Source: Cephalopachus bancanus
Lineage: Eukaryota > Chordata > Mammalia > Primates > Tarsiidae
Length of the DNA: 64,000 nucleotides
Assembly: GCA_027257055.1 (NCBI GenBank)
Contig: JAPVLO010000007.1
Location: 6,882,001 to 6,946,000 of the forward strand
Direction of reading: 5' to 3'
Positions 22,425-33,799 of the stretch are shown piece after piece (within the stretch, counting starts at the first letter, position 1; the number at the start of each line of letters is the position of its first letter). Made by a program: the position numbers and the translations under genes. The notes below the pieces were generated by a model. The model saw nothing but the letters and a program-made list of their open reading frames with translations. It was not told where the DNA came from and did not search any database.

Positions 22425-22725
22425 GGCTGGGTGCAGAGGTTCAAGCTTCTAACCCTAGCATTTTGGAAGGCTGAGATGAAGGGATTGCCTGAGCCCATGG
22501 GTTCAAGAACAGCCTGGGCAACTTGGCAAGCCTTCATCTCTATAATAAATACAAAAATTAGCCAGGCATGGTAGCACTCACCTGTAGTTCTGGCTACTTG
22601 GAAGACTGAGGCAGAAGGAGTGCTTGAGCCCAGCAGGTTGTTGCTGGGGTGGTCATGAGCATGCCATTGCACTCCAGCCTGGGCAACGAAGTGAGACTCC
22701 AACTCAAAATAATAATAATAATAGG
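22425..22725 (+). mobile_element. Alu dimer, lineage type, diverged
   Basis: GAGCCCATGGGTTCAAGAAC, CTCTATAATAAATAC, CAGCAGGTTGTTGCTGGGGT, GGGCAACGAAGTGAGACTCC and AACTCAAAATAATAATAATA. Inserted in ATAATAATAACAATG, an AAT-rich target also seen after the tail. Confidence 0.9.
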
Positions 22726-22919
22726 AATTATTTGCATAATTCTTTGCATCTTTCTCACAGCACCAGATTGCACCAGACACTCATACCCCCAGCAGGTCTG
22801 ACCTAACATTCTGGAGACACTGCTGGGAGTGTTACCTAATAATAACCTAACAACTGCTCTGTGCAGGTGCTTGGGCAATGCCAGTGAGCAAAACTAAGGA
22901 TGGTGCCTGCCCTCTCTGA

Positions 22920-23486
22920 GCACACTGCACCCCTGCTCACACCCCCATGGGCTCACACCCATCTGGATTCATACCTCCTGGACTCACAGCCCCTAGGACC
23001 ACATCTACCTGGGCTTACACTCCCCTGGACTCACATATTCTGGACTCACACCCACCTGGACTCACACTTCCTGGGCTCATACCCAGCTAGACTCACACCT
23101 CCTGGGACTACATCCACCTGGGCTCACAATCCCTGGGTCCACATCCACCTGGGCTTGCATCCACCTAGACGCATATCCACTTTGATCATACCCACCTGAA
23201 CTCACACTCCCCTGGACTCACACCTACTGGACTTACCCACCTGGACTCACAACCTACCTGGGCTCAGGACAATACCCACCTGGACTCATACCACCTGGAT
23301 TCAAACTCACCTGGACTCACACCCATCTGGGTTCACACCCATCTGGAATCACAGTCCCTGGACTCACATCCCCCTGGACTCACACCCACCTAGACTTATA
23401 CTCACCTAGACTCACCCCCCCCCTAAGTTCACATCCCCTGGCTCACCTGGACTCTGACCCCTAGGACTAACACCCACCTGGCACAG
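22920..23486. repeat. Degenerate minisatellite, 16-18-bp unit
   Basis: Roughly thirty imperfect units of CTGGACTCACACCCAC. Variation includes CTGGGCTCACA, TAGACTCACACC, CTGGATTCA and lost bases. About ten CACCTGG cores occur, which read CCAGGTG on the PHACTR3 strand. Confidence 0.9.
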
Positions 23487-24519
23487 AGATGTCCGTTCAT
23501 AATTGGAACACATCATGGCTGCATCAGTAAAGCATAGGGAAGTATTTGGGAAAGGAAGGGATGGTTTGAGAGCAGGCAATGGTATTAGAGAGACTTCCTG
23601 GAGGAGAGGCTCTAGCCAGGTAAGGATGAGCCAGGAAGTGGATTGAGAACTTTTCATCTGAAAAAAAGCAATGTGCAAAACCACCCAAAGAAAGGACACT
23701 TGGAGCATCAAGCATCACATCTGTGCCTTCCTCCAAAAGGCTTCCTTGCCTATTGATCTTGCCTGCATGCCCATCAGAATTACATGGCTCAGAGACAAAT
23801 ACAGTCCAGAGAGGGATCACACAGCATTGTGTGATGTCTGAATATACACCCTGGGCTCCAAGTCTTCCCAGGTGGAGGGGATGTATACAGGCCCCTGCTG
23901 GACACCCCTGGGCGTGCCCAAGCCAGAGGACTGATTACACAGTGTGCACCTTGTCCAGTCACTTCTTACAGACTTTAAAGAGACTGTGGGCCCCCAAATG
24001 ATCCTATTCCTCTCCACTCAGAAGCCTTTTAAAAACCATCACTCTCAACATCCCTTTATAAACATAAAATATTGGAAGGTCTTTGATCACAGTTCCCAGC
24101 CTCACCAGCAAATCCCAGGTGGTAGTTTAAATACATTGTCAAAACCAAGTCTTTGGGGACCCCTCAGGTCTTGGCCCCAGACATCATTTCCTCTCTCATC
24201 CATTACGTAAGTGAAATTAAGCCTGAGAGCTCAGGTCCTTTCGGGGCCAAATGAACATGGGTGGGACAGAATGAAGGGACCCTTGCTTCTGATCACATCC
24301 TGGTTCTTGAGCGACACATTGGTCCAGGTGCCACCTCTCATGGCTGGGGGGGCATGCTGGGTGCCACCGCTGGCAGCTGCCCAGGTAAGGGTGACTATGT
24401 GTGTTGGAGATATCCAGGACAGCCACAAGTGTAGATGAGGAGGAGGGGCCCTTAGACATGGTGGGGAGGTGGGGGAAAAACAGGCAGCCACTGTAGAAGG
24501 ACTGGGACAGCTCTTCCAA

Positions 24520-25075
24520 TGGGTAAACACAGTGTCACCATATGACAACTATGCTCTTGGGTATCCCCCCAAGAACTGAAAACAGGTGTCCATACAAAAC
24601 CTTGTACATGAATATTCATAGCAGCACTGTCTGTCATAGCCAAGAAGTAGGGAAATAACCCAATGCTCTTTGACTGGTGAATGGATAAGTAAAACACAGC
24701 ATGTCCATGCAAGGAAACATTCTTCTTCCATAAAAAGGAGCAAACCACTGACACATGCTACACAACGATGAACCTTGAAAACATTATGCCAAATGACACA
24801 AGAAATACACATTGTATGATTCTATTTATAGGAAATGTCCAGCACAGATGAATCCATAGAGATAGAAAGTATATTCGTGATGGCCAAGGGCTGAGAAAGG
24901 ACACATGACAGGGACTGCTGGCTTACTGGGCATGGGGTTTCCTTCAGGGGTGAAGAAATGTTCTACAATTAGACTGTGGTGCAGTTATACAAACCTGTGA
25001 ATACAGTAGAAATCACCAAGCCTGTATTCTCTAAGGGTGAGTTGCATGGCTTGTGAATTATCGCTCAGGAAAGCT
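24520..25075 (+). mobile_element. L1M 3' portion, old
   Basis: ATTCATAGCAGCACTGTCTG, GACTGGTGAATGGATAAG, GTATGATTCTATTTATAGG, TGGCCAAGGGCTGAGAAAGG and ATGTTCTACAATTAGACTGT reproduce the order of late ORF2 and 3' UTR in old L1 families. Confidence 0.75.
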
Positions 25076-25093
25076 GTAGCATGTGCATGTGCA

Positions 25094-25123
25094 CACAAAC
25101 ACACACACACAAACACACACGCG

Positions 25124-25154
<31 letters not shown>

Positions 25155-25156
25155 AA
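25094..25156. repeat. (CA)n with an internal (CG)n block
   Basis: CACACA runs on both sides of GCGCGCGCGCGC at about 25121-25132. Sits just after the 3' end of the old L1. Confidence 0.95.
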
Positions 25157-25483
25157 GTGGTTGAGGCCTGCCCAGAGCCTCTTGCAGGCCCATCTCTGAG
25201 CAGCTTGAGTGCCAAGGGGCATCTTGTCCAGCCCTCTGCATAGGCATCATGTGGGGACCCAGAAGCCAGGGCTGCCTCCCACAAGCCATGATCCCACCAC
25301 CCATCACAGGCTCCCTATCAAAGCAAGTGTGATGATTTGCTGACATCTCCCAAACCCCTGTAGACTCCTCTCCTACCATGGCTGCCCTCAAGCCATTTCC
25401 CATCATCTGCAGCACAAATGGCAGCAAGAGCGTCCCCTTACCTCCTGCCCATCCCAACTTCCATTCTGGCTGCTCCATGATCT

Positions 25484-25655
25484 GCTGACCATGGTGGTGT
25501 GTGCCTGTAGTCCTAACGACTTAGGAGACTGAGGCAGAAGGATCTCCTGAGCTCAGGAGGTCAAGGCTGTGGTGAACTATGATCGTGCCACTGCATTCCA
25601 GCCTGGGTGACAAAGTGAGATACCAACTCTTCCCAACCCCAAATAAAAGAGCCCA
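25484..25655 (+). mobile_element. Alu right arm, old
   Basis: CATGGTGGTGTGTGCCTGTA, GAGACTGAGGCAGAAGGATC, CCAGCCTGGGTGACAAAGTG, ending ATACCAACTC. No left arm is visible. Either a free right monomer or a truncated dimer. Confidence 0.8.
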
Positions 25656-26099
25656 TGGTTCTCATGTGTCTCCGTTTTCCTGTGCTGATCCATGTGAGCA
25701 TATGGACTCATCCTGTGTGGTTTCAGTGTTTATTGATTATATACCATGAACAGACACAATAACGGTCTCCAGAGGCAGCAGACCAGTGTGTGGGGTGTGG
25801 ACCTCTTGTATGGTCCAGCGAAAGAAATGGCGACCTTTGGAAATGGCTGTGTTGGCCTCCTTGGGAGAAGCTATTTTGGTCCTCAACAAGATACCCCCCA
25901 AGGAAAATTTGGTGGTGAAGTCCCTTTGCATTTTAGAAGACCACCAGCACAAGATAGATGTGTGTCCTTCCTCACTACCTACATCACAGGAGGGAGTCAG
26001 AGGGGCTGTAGGTACCAAAAACACAGGCCCTGCTTCTGAGGTGTCTCTGATCTCATTTGGGGGAAAAAAAATGCAGCCAGCAGGCATTGTGGCAACTTG

Positions 26100-26260
26100 G
26101 AAAGGGCTGGGCTTCAGAGCAGGAGACCCAGACCCTCGGGTGGGCTCTGCTTCTTTCTGGCCCTGTGACATTAGGCAGGTCCCAGGCCTCTCCAAGTCAG
26201 GCAAGGGCCCTCACTTGTAAAGTGTCACTACATTAATGTTAAAATCAGTCACACCGGCAA
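26100..26260 (+). mobile_element. MIR
   Basis: GGGCTTCAGAGCAGGAGACC, TGGCCCTGTGACATTAGGCA and TCACTTGTAAAGTGTCACTA match MIR order. Confidence 0.55.
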
Positions 26261-27813
26261 TGAGACTGGAAGAGGAACAGATTGCTAAAACCAACTAGTT
26301 TGGCATTCCCCCCAAACCCTGTTACATTCCCATTAAAAATAGGGCTCCATTGGGGACTACATTCTTGATTCAACCATTACCTGGGGGGAAGGTGAGCTAC
26401 AGGGTAACTGGTGCATCCTTCAGGCTAAAAGCTCAAAATCCACCCCAAACCCTACAGAATCTGGCAAACTTGAAGCCCTCTCAAGAAGAATAATAAAAGG
26501 TAGAAAGTTCCCTTTAAGGGTAAACTACAAATAAGAGAAAGTGAATTTTGCCCCAGTGTGTGGTTCATCAGCCCAGTGGCTCCTGGGGGAAGCACATTAT
26601 TAATTTATTCTTCTGGTGTTAGCATGGACTGAGAACTAATTTATTTTTTTAAAAAAAACAACCCTCATGCAACTGTACACTTTCATATATTAAATTTTCA
26701 TAAGATCTGATGGGCTCTTGTCTGGATGAGGAACAGCTCTTGGAAGGAGCCTGCCACCACTTGGAGGAGCAAGACACTCTCTGCTGACAATAGAAACCCG
26801 TGCATAGGCCAACCCCGACCACTCATTCATTCACAGCTGCTGGCAATGCAGGCTAGAAGTGCACTGCATTCACCACAAGTCTGAGACATGTTGACACCCT
26901 TTTAAAAACAGAGCCATGGAAAGTGTAAAGTTTCATATTCCTTATTCCTTAAGGTTTCCATTTAGCCTGCATTAGGTTGAATCAGTTAAAATTGCCAATA
27001 TTCAGCTGTCACTGACCTACAAAAATGGCAATTTCACACAGGTCCACCTACTATTAGTCAGAACCAGATCTTATTGTATAATAAAGTATAAACAAAGATA
27101 GGACCATGATTAGAATTGTTCTGGGGAGTTTTTCTATCTTATCAAAAGGGACCATACTGAAATTTATTAAATGTTCCTTTCCTGATGCTGCAACAGTGTG
27201 TCTTTGTCCTCTAATTCCAGGTATGTGCACACACTAGGGATGACCCTTGCAATGGTCCAGGCAGGTGAAACGACTGACCCCAGGGTCAGTGCCCTTGGAA
27301 GGGCCTTGCCAGGGCTTAGCCATGAATATAGCATTGCACTTCCTCCTCCCCAACAGGACCAGGTGAAAATGTTGAGCAGAGCGATGAGAAATGTCTAGAT
27401 TCAGGGTCATTTGCAGGCACACAACACCCAGGAGAGGAATGAGGGGCCTTTGGTGCCATCCACTGAGCAGGCCACAGCAAGCAGCTTGGGAGACATATAT
27501 CTACAGTGACACAGCTGCCAGGATGCATGCCTTGGGGAAGCCATTTCAAATCTTTCAAGTGACAAATCTTGGGGAAAAAGAAAAAGGGAGGATATTTTTG
27601 CCCTTGACCACCTAATCTCTGGGCATTCCTAGCCCCATCTTCCAAGAATGTGTGAGAAAACAGCAAACCCAGGCTTCTTTCCTCTTGGGAACTTCTCCCA
27701 GTCCTCTTAGAGATGTCTGCAAACCTGGATGAGGGGTCCACTTCAGGACGCAAAGCTACTGCCAAAGAGGACACAAGTGTGTCCACAATGAACCAGAAAG
27801 AATATGGATTCTA

Positions 27814-28097
27814 GGTCAGGCTCAGTGGCTCAGCCTGTAATCCCAGCACTTTGGTAGACTGAGGCAAGTGAATTGCCTGAGCCCATGGGTTCGAGACCAG
27901 TCCAGGCAACTAGGTGAGACCTCGTCTCTATAATAAATCAAAAATTAGCCCAGTGTGGTAGCATGCCCCTGTGGTTCTGGCTTCTTGGAAGGCCAAGGCA
28001 GAAGGATCACCGGAGCCCAGCAGGTCGATGCTGGGATGGCCACTGCACTCCAACCTGGGCGATGGAGTGAGACTCCAACTCAAAAAAAAAAAAAAAA
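27814..28097 (+). mobile_element. Alu dimer, lineage-specific type, young
   Basis: GTGGCTCAGCCTGTAATCCC (box A deletion), GAGCCCATGGGTTCGAGACC, CTCTATAATAAATC, CACCGGAGCCCAGCAGGTCG, GAGACTCCAACTC and a poly(A) of about 17. The right arm lacks about 13 bases before CCACTGCACTCCAACC. A 16-bp target duplication flanks it, AAGAATATGGATTCTA at 27798 and AAGAATACGGATCCTA at 28098, differing by two transitions. Confidence 0.95.
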
Positions 28098-28314
28098 AAG
28101 AATACGGATCCTAAAATAATACATTCTGAGTGCTTCATCAGAGATTTGGAGGCCCCAAATGTTTGCAGAGGTTTTCTTAGACTTCAGAATTTTAGAAAAT
28201 ACCATTCTGAAGGAGTACTCAACAACATATCTTTACACAAAATTGCATTTGTTGCCGAATTTTCTTTTTGGAAGATCTCTGACAAGGAACAATCTGTGTA
28301 TCATGGTCTATGCC

Positions 28315-28540
28315 AACATGATAAAGAACATGAGCTTCCAAGTGGGAATCCCAGCTCTACCATTGAGCATCAGTGAGGCTCTGAGCAAGTGAGCTTGTCT
28401 CTCTGGGCATGGGCATCCCAGGTCCTAGTACATGAGCTATAATACTATCCACCTAGGGTTGCTTTAACAATCAGATAAGATAATGTGCTCAGTCCCGTGC
28501 CTCAAATGTACATTAAAAGTTAGTCAATGTGGTAAGTTCA
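28315..28540 (+). mobile_element. MIR
   Basis: AACATGAGCTTCCAAGTGGG, AATCCCAGCTCTACCATTGA, GATAAGATAATGTGCTCAGT and ATTAAAAGTTAGTCAATGTG give start-to-end MIR order. Confidence 0.65.
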
Positions 28541-28914
28541 GTGGATTCTATCAATATCAATATCCTGATTGGGTTAAGCATTGGGAAAACTGGGTAAAGG
28601 GCAAACAGGGTATCTCCATGTTATTTCTTATAAATCTACATACATCTACAAGTATCTCAGTAGAAATTTCAATGAAAAACATTAGCCAGTGCTACTTCCA
28701 TTATTAAGATCATTAATCCTTCCAAAAAGGATATGCTGAATAAAACACTCAAGTGTCCTTTTAATTTTTCATGAAAATAAGAAATAATTATTTCCACATG
28801 CTGTTTGTGATGGAAACAAAATCAATGTAGGAATCAAATAACTTCTCAAAGGAATCTTATTGTGATGACTCTATCTAATCTTTTGTCTTGCTTTATGAGT
28901 GTAATAAACTTCAA

Positions 28915-29265
28915 TTACACATCAATCATTCATTCATGTAGTCCACCAATACTAATGGAAAACCCAGTGCTGGACATGGAAACTTATCAGAGAGCAAGAT
29001 GGATTTAGCCTAAATCTGCATTTGAGTTTTTGCCTATCAATGGCTTTCCAGAACCCTCTTGAAAGGAAAAAAAGAGATGCACCTACTGAGTGTCTGGCCT
29101 TGAATTGGGCACAAGGGTATCATTGGTGATTAGAAGACGTGCAAATTTTGTCCTTACAAAGTCTACAATTTGGTGAAGACAAGTGACATTAAAAGAATAA
29201 TAACCACACAAATAAATGTGTGAACTATAAACACTTAAGTTCAGAGGAAAGAGGAAGGGCTCTGA
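28915..29265 (+). mobile_element. Old LINE-type fragment
   Basis: AATCATTCATTCATGTAGTC, TACTGAGTGTCTGGCCTTG, TCCTTACAAAGTCTACAATT and AAGACAAGTGACATTAAAAG repeat the phrase of 42265-42440. Confidence 0.45.
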
Positions 29266-29554
29266 GCCCAGGGGTTTGGAGAACCTTCTTTAGCCTGGAT
29301 GACCAGGAAAGTACTCTCTAAAGAAGTAACACTCAAGAAAGAGCAGGACTCTCAGATGAAGAGTGAAAGAAAAGCAGAGCAGGAGAAGGAATCTTATTGC
29401 TGAAGGCCCTGCAGCAAAACTGGCGGGCACATTCAGGAGACTGAAAACGCATGAGGGAGGGATCAAGGCGACCTGGAAGAGGGGGCAGGGCCAGCACACA
29501 CTAGGCATGGGGTGGAGCCCATGGCAAGGTGTGTGGACACACACTCTCAAACTG

Positions 29555-29695
29555 GAATGGAAAACACTCTCTTGTCCAGAATGTAAACTTCCAGAAGGCA
29601 GGAATCTGTGTTTGCCTCCTTACTGTATTCTTAATGTCACCAGTGTCTGGGGTGGTATGAACATTTAGGATAATTTTGCTGAATAAATGAATACA
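29555..29695 (+). mobile_element. L2 3' end fragment
   Basis: AATGTAAACTTCCAGAAGGC, AGGAATCTGTGTTTGCC and GCTGAATAAATGAATAC are the L2 3' terminal phrase. Confidence 0.7.
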
Positions 29696-30797
29696 CAAAG
29701 AATCCTTTCTACTAAGGAAAAGCATGGGCGGGTGCCTCTGCCTCTACCTTTTGAAGTTTTTTCTTAGTTTACAACTTTCTGAGAATGTTGTTACCTTTTC
29801 CAAACATTCAAGTATTTGCTGAAGGATGAGTTGGATCCATGGTCAATTCCTCCAAGCTCTTAGGGAAGAAATAACACCAGTCTTTCACAAATGTTGGTGG
29901 GGGAATAAACACATGAGGATATCTATTATAAGAGGTCAGTGCAACCTTAATACCAAAGCCAGAAAAGGGCATCACTAGAAATGAAAGTGACAGGCCAATC
30001 TGTGTAATGATAATAGATACAGAAATCCTACAGAAAATGTTAATAAGTCAGAGACAGAGATTTGTAGAAAGACAAAACAAGTTGGGCTATTCCAGAAATG
30101 CAAGATTGGTTTAACATTCAAAAATCATCAGTGGACATCACCACATTAACATAATAAAGAAGAACAACCAAATGATCATTTCAACCAATATATGAATAAC
30201 ATTTGATGAAATTCCAAACCAATTTATGATTAAAAAGTTAGCAGATTAGGACTAGAAAGGGACTTCCTTAGTCTCATAAAGAATATACACAAAAAACCTG
30301 TTGCAAACTCATACTTAATGATGAAATATTAAAAGCTTTCCCTCTGAAATAGGGAATGAGGCAAGAATGTCTTCATCTAAAATTGTATTCGCAGTTTTAA
30401 CCAGTATAATAAGGAACAAAATGTTTAAGAATTGGAAAGGAAGAAATAAAGGTATCTTTTTTCCCCCAGAAATATGTTTTTAGAAAATCCAAAAGAATCT
30501 CTAAAATTAGAATAACTTAGCAAGTTTCTTTCATAGAGGGTCCATATACAAAAATAAAATTTATTTATATATGCCAGAACCAAATAATTAGAAAATAATA
30601 TTTAAATGATGAGATAATTCAAATGTCATCAAAAGAGCATAATGTACTCCAGAATAAACCTAGTGAAAGATGTACATAAGACTTCTATACAAAGCACATT
30701 ATTGAGAGAAGACCAAAAGTCTGAATGTTTTAAAAATCTCATTTGTTCCCAAACTGACCCACAGGGTAAATGCAATATCAGCCAAAATTACAAAAGG

Positions 30798-30803
30798 TGT
30801 GTG

Positions 30804-30845
<42 letters not shown>

Positions 30846-30864
30846 CGTGCATGCGCACGTGTGT
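30798..30864. repeat. (GT)n microsatellite
   Basis: GTGTGTGT run of about 16 units, then ATGTGTGCGTGCATGCGCAC, inside the old L1. Confidence 0.97.
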
Positions 30865-31366
30865 AAATTAATTCAGGTTTTTATAAATAAATTTCTAGGA
30901 ACAATAATGACTAAGATGATCCTGAAGAAAAAAAATAAAGTAGTGGAATTTACAATATCAGATATCCTGACTGATTATACATTTCTAACAATTATTATGT
31001 GCTATTGGTTCAAGGGCAGAAAGGCCTATGTAACAGAACACAGAGTCCAGAAACAGACCCACACAGATGTACTGACTGATTTATGAGAAAGAGAACACAA
31101 CTGTGCAATGGAAAAAAGATGATACTTTCAACAAATGGTACAGAATCAATGAGATATCCATGTGAAAAAATGGGTTCCTGATTCCTCCCTCACACCATAC
31201 ACAAAATCAATTTTAATTCCAAATTCCAGACCTAAAACAATAAAACTTCTAGAAGAAAACATAGGGAGAATATCTCCATGATTTGGAAGAAACAAATACT
31301 CCATAAATAAGATACAAAGGGGAAAAAACACAATAAATTGACCTACATTAAAAATTAAATATTTCT

Positions 31367-31683
31367 GGCCAGGCTCAGTGGCTCAGCCTGTAATCCCAGC
31401 ACTTTGGGAGGCCAAGGTGAGTGGACTGACTGAGCCTACAGGTGCAAAACCAGCCCAGGTAACTTGGCAAGACCTCGTCTCTATAATTTAAAAAAAAAAA
31501 AAAAATCAGCTGGGCGTAGTAGCGCGTGCCTGTAGTTCTGGCTACTTGGAAGGCTGAGATGGAAGGATCGCCGAGCCCAGCAGGTTGATGCTGGGGTGGC
31601 TGTGAGTGTACCACTGCACTCCAGCCTGGGCAACAGAGTGAGACTCCAACTAAAAAAAATAAAAAATAAAAATAGATAAATAC
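31367..31683 (+). mobile_element. Alu dimer, lineage-specific type, in old L1
   Basis: Starts GGCCAGGCTCAGTGGCTCAG. Has CTCTATAATTTAAAAA with A16, AGTTCTGGCTACTTGGAAGG and GAGACTCCAACTAAAAAAAA. A perfect 16-bp target duplication, AAAATTAAATATTTCT, lies at 31351-31366 and 31684-31699. Confidence 0.95.
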
Positions 31684-32455
31684 AAAATTAAATATTTCTT
31701 TTCATTAAGAGATACAATTAAGTGAATGTAAAAGCAAGTCACATTAATGAACTCCAACCAAACACTCACATCCAGAATATATAGATATAATACATATACA
31801 TATATATGTATATATGTATTAATTCCTATAATTCAATTGTTAAAGCTTTCAAAAAACTGAACAGACACTTCATAAAGAGGACATATACATAGTTAGTGAG
31901 AAAATGAAAAAAAAACTCAACCTCACTAGTTTTCAAGTAAATGCCAATTATACCACAATGCCATATTTCCATATATGTACCATAATGGCTAAAATTTTCA
32001 GAAATAACTGACAGAATCAAACACGGGGGAAATTAAAAAACAACCAGAATGCCTATGCTGCTGTGGAAGTCGACACTGGTTCAACCACGTTGGAGAAGTT
32101 TTGACAGTATCTACTAATGCTAAACATATGCAAACCATGGGACCCAGCAATTTCTCACCAAAAAAAGATAACAAACAAACAAGAGTACAGAGGGTTTCTA
32201 GTGGCTAGGTTCATAACAGTCACATACTGGAAACAACACAGATGTTATTAACAATAGTTTGGGTAAATTGAAAATATATTCACATAGTGGAATACTATAC
32301 AGTAAAAACAATAAATGAAATATTGCCATACCCAGCAGCATGGAACAATGTTAAACAAAAGAAGACAAATGAAAAATACGACATATTGTTCAATTCCAGT
32401 TGTGTAAGATTCAAAAACAAGTAAAACTAATCAAGACAGTATAGATAAGACAATC

Positions 32456-32468
32456 GGGGGGGGGGGGG
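32456..32468. repeat. G13 homopolymer
   Basis: Thirteen consecutive G residues in the 3' UTR-like part of the old L1. Confidence 0.95.
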
Positions 32469-33319
32469 AGTGATGCCTGGGTAGAGGCACACAGGGGACT
32501 TCTGGGCTACCGATATTTTTCTGTTTCCAAATCTGATGACAGATCACACAGACACATTCACTTAGCTGAGTTGATTTGCACATTTAGGAGTTTTACATTA
32601 CTACATGAAAGTTACAGATCAATAAAATATTCCTAAAATTTTTATGTTAAAAAAATCTATTGAATACCTGTTCTATGCAAATTAATGTTCTATGCCTAGT
32701 GGAAAACAAACAAACAAAAAAGTACCAGATATGTCCAGGAATCTATAGTGTTAAAGTGTAAATAGAAAAACAAACTCGAATGACTGAAATCTCTCTAAGC
32801 CTCTGCTGAGCCTATAAATGTAAACAGATGCCCAAGAGGGCACACATCCAATGGGCACCCAGAAGAGCTATTTCCCCATTTGATTCAAAACAAGAACTCA
32901 AACCCTACATCCTGTCATAAGAACAGAAGGCAGCCTTGCTTTGTTCACCCAAGGTCTCCTTTCAGCCTGTCTCAACATTATTTTAGATCTCAATGGAATG
33001 TTTTGGGTTGAAAATAGCAATAAAGGAACACAGAAATTAGAATGATAATGCTTTGCTTTGATATAAAGAGTAAATAATTTTCAAGGGTAAATATAAATGG
33101 ATTGCTAGAAAAAGCCTTCATTGATGTACTAAATTTCTGGCAGCTACAAACAGCCCTGAAAGTGAAATTAACCTGGACTGGAGCTGAGATACAAAAGCCT
33201 ATTGAGTACAACATCTACCTCCTGCCTAAATTTAATCAAATGATACACCAGGTTGGAGGTTGGCTCAAAATACGACTCCACCAGAACATGACCTGAAGGA
33301 AACTGCACACTCAATGTGA

Positions 33320-33460
33320 CAAATATGCGTTCAATGAATTCTGTCTGGCCAACCCTATGGTGGGCTACACTGTGGGGATGCAAAGTTGATGAAAACACCT
33401 TGAGTCCTTGTCCTCAAGAAGTTCATGATCAACTGACAAATTGAAGGCGGATGCACAAGT
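33320..33460 (+). mobile_element. Old LINE-type fragment
   Basis: GTTCAATGAATTCTGTCTGG, CAACCCTATGGTGGGCTACA and TCCTCAAGAAGTTCATGATC follow the TATTGAGCACCTACTATG family order, strongly decayed. Confidence 0.35.
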
Positions 33461-33799
33461 CACCAGAACCACCAAGAACGTGGGAAGTTCTGGCTGAGAG
33501 GGGACTGTAGCATAAAAGAATAACAAGGGAAAGTATCTAACACACTTGGAAACATATCTCAAAGCTATAGTAACCAAAACCACAGGGCCATGGTGTAAGT
33601 GTCACTATTCAGACTTCAGGGTATGTCCACATGGGATGTGGGTTAGGCTAAGTAAGGATGAGCAGAAGCACCGTAAACCAATGGGGGAATCATGCATTTC
33701 TCAAAAAGCCACACACAACAGAATCATAATCAGATATGTGGGGAAAGTCACATTGGAGATTTTTCATATCTAGGATAAATTACACTTTAATTTGAAAAG

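Larger units (their letters stand above)
29925..32650 (+). mobile_element. L1M, ORF2 to 3' end, interrupted by a GT repeat and an Alu
   Basis: TACCAAAGCCAGAAAAGGGC at the left end is the L1 reverse-transcriptase region. It continues through GAGACCAAAAG-type and GAAATATTGCCATACCC-type late segments to a G-rich 3' UTR (G13 at 32456) and ATCAATAAAATATTCC. No open frame survives. Lies antisense to PHACTR3. Confidence 0.75.

Noticed and set aside
22900..23199. 99-codon Thr/His/Pro/Leu-rich frame
   Set aside because: Translation of the degenerate minisatellite.
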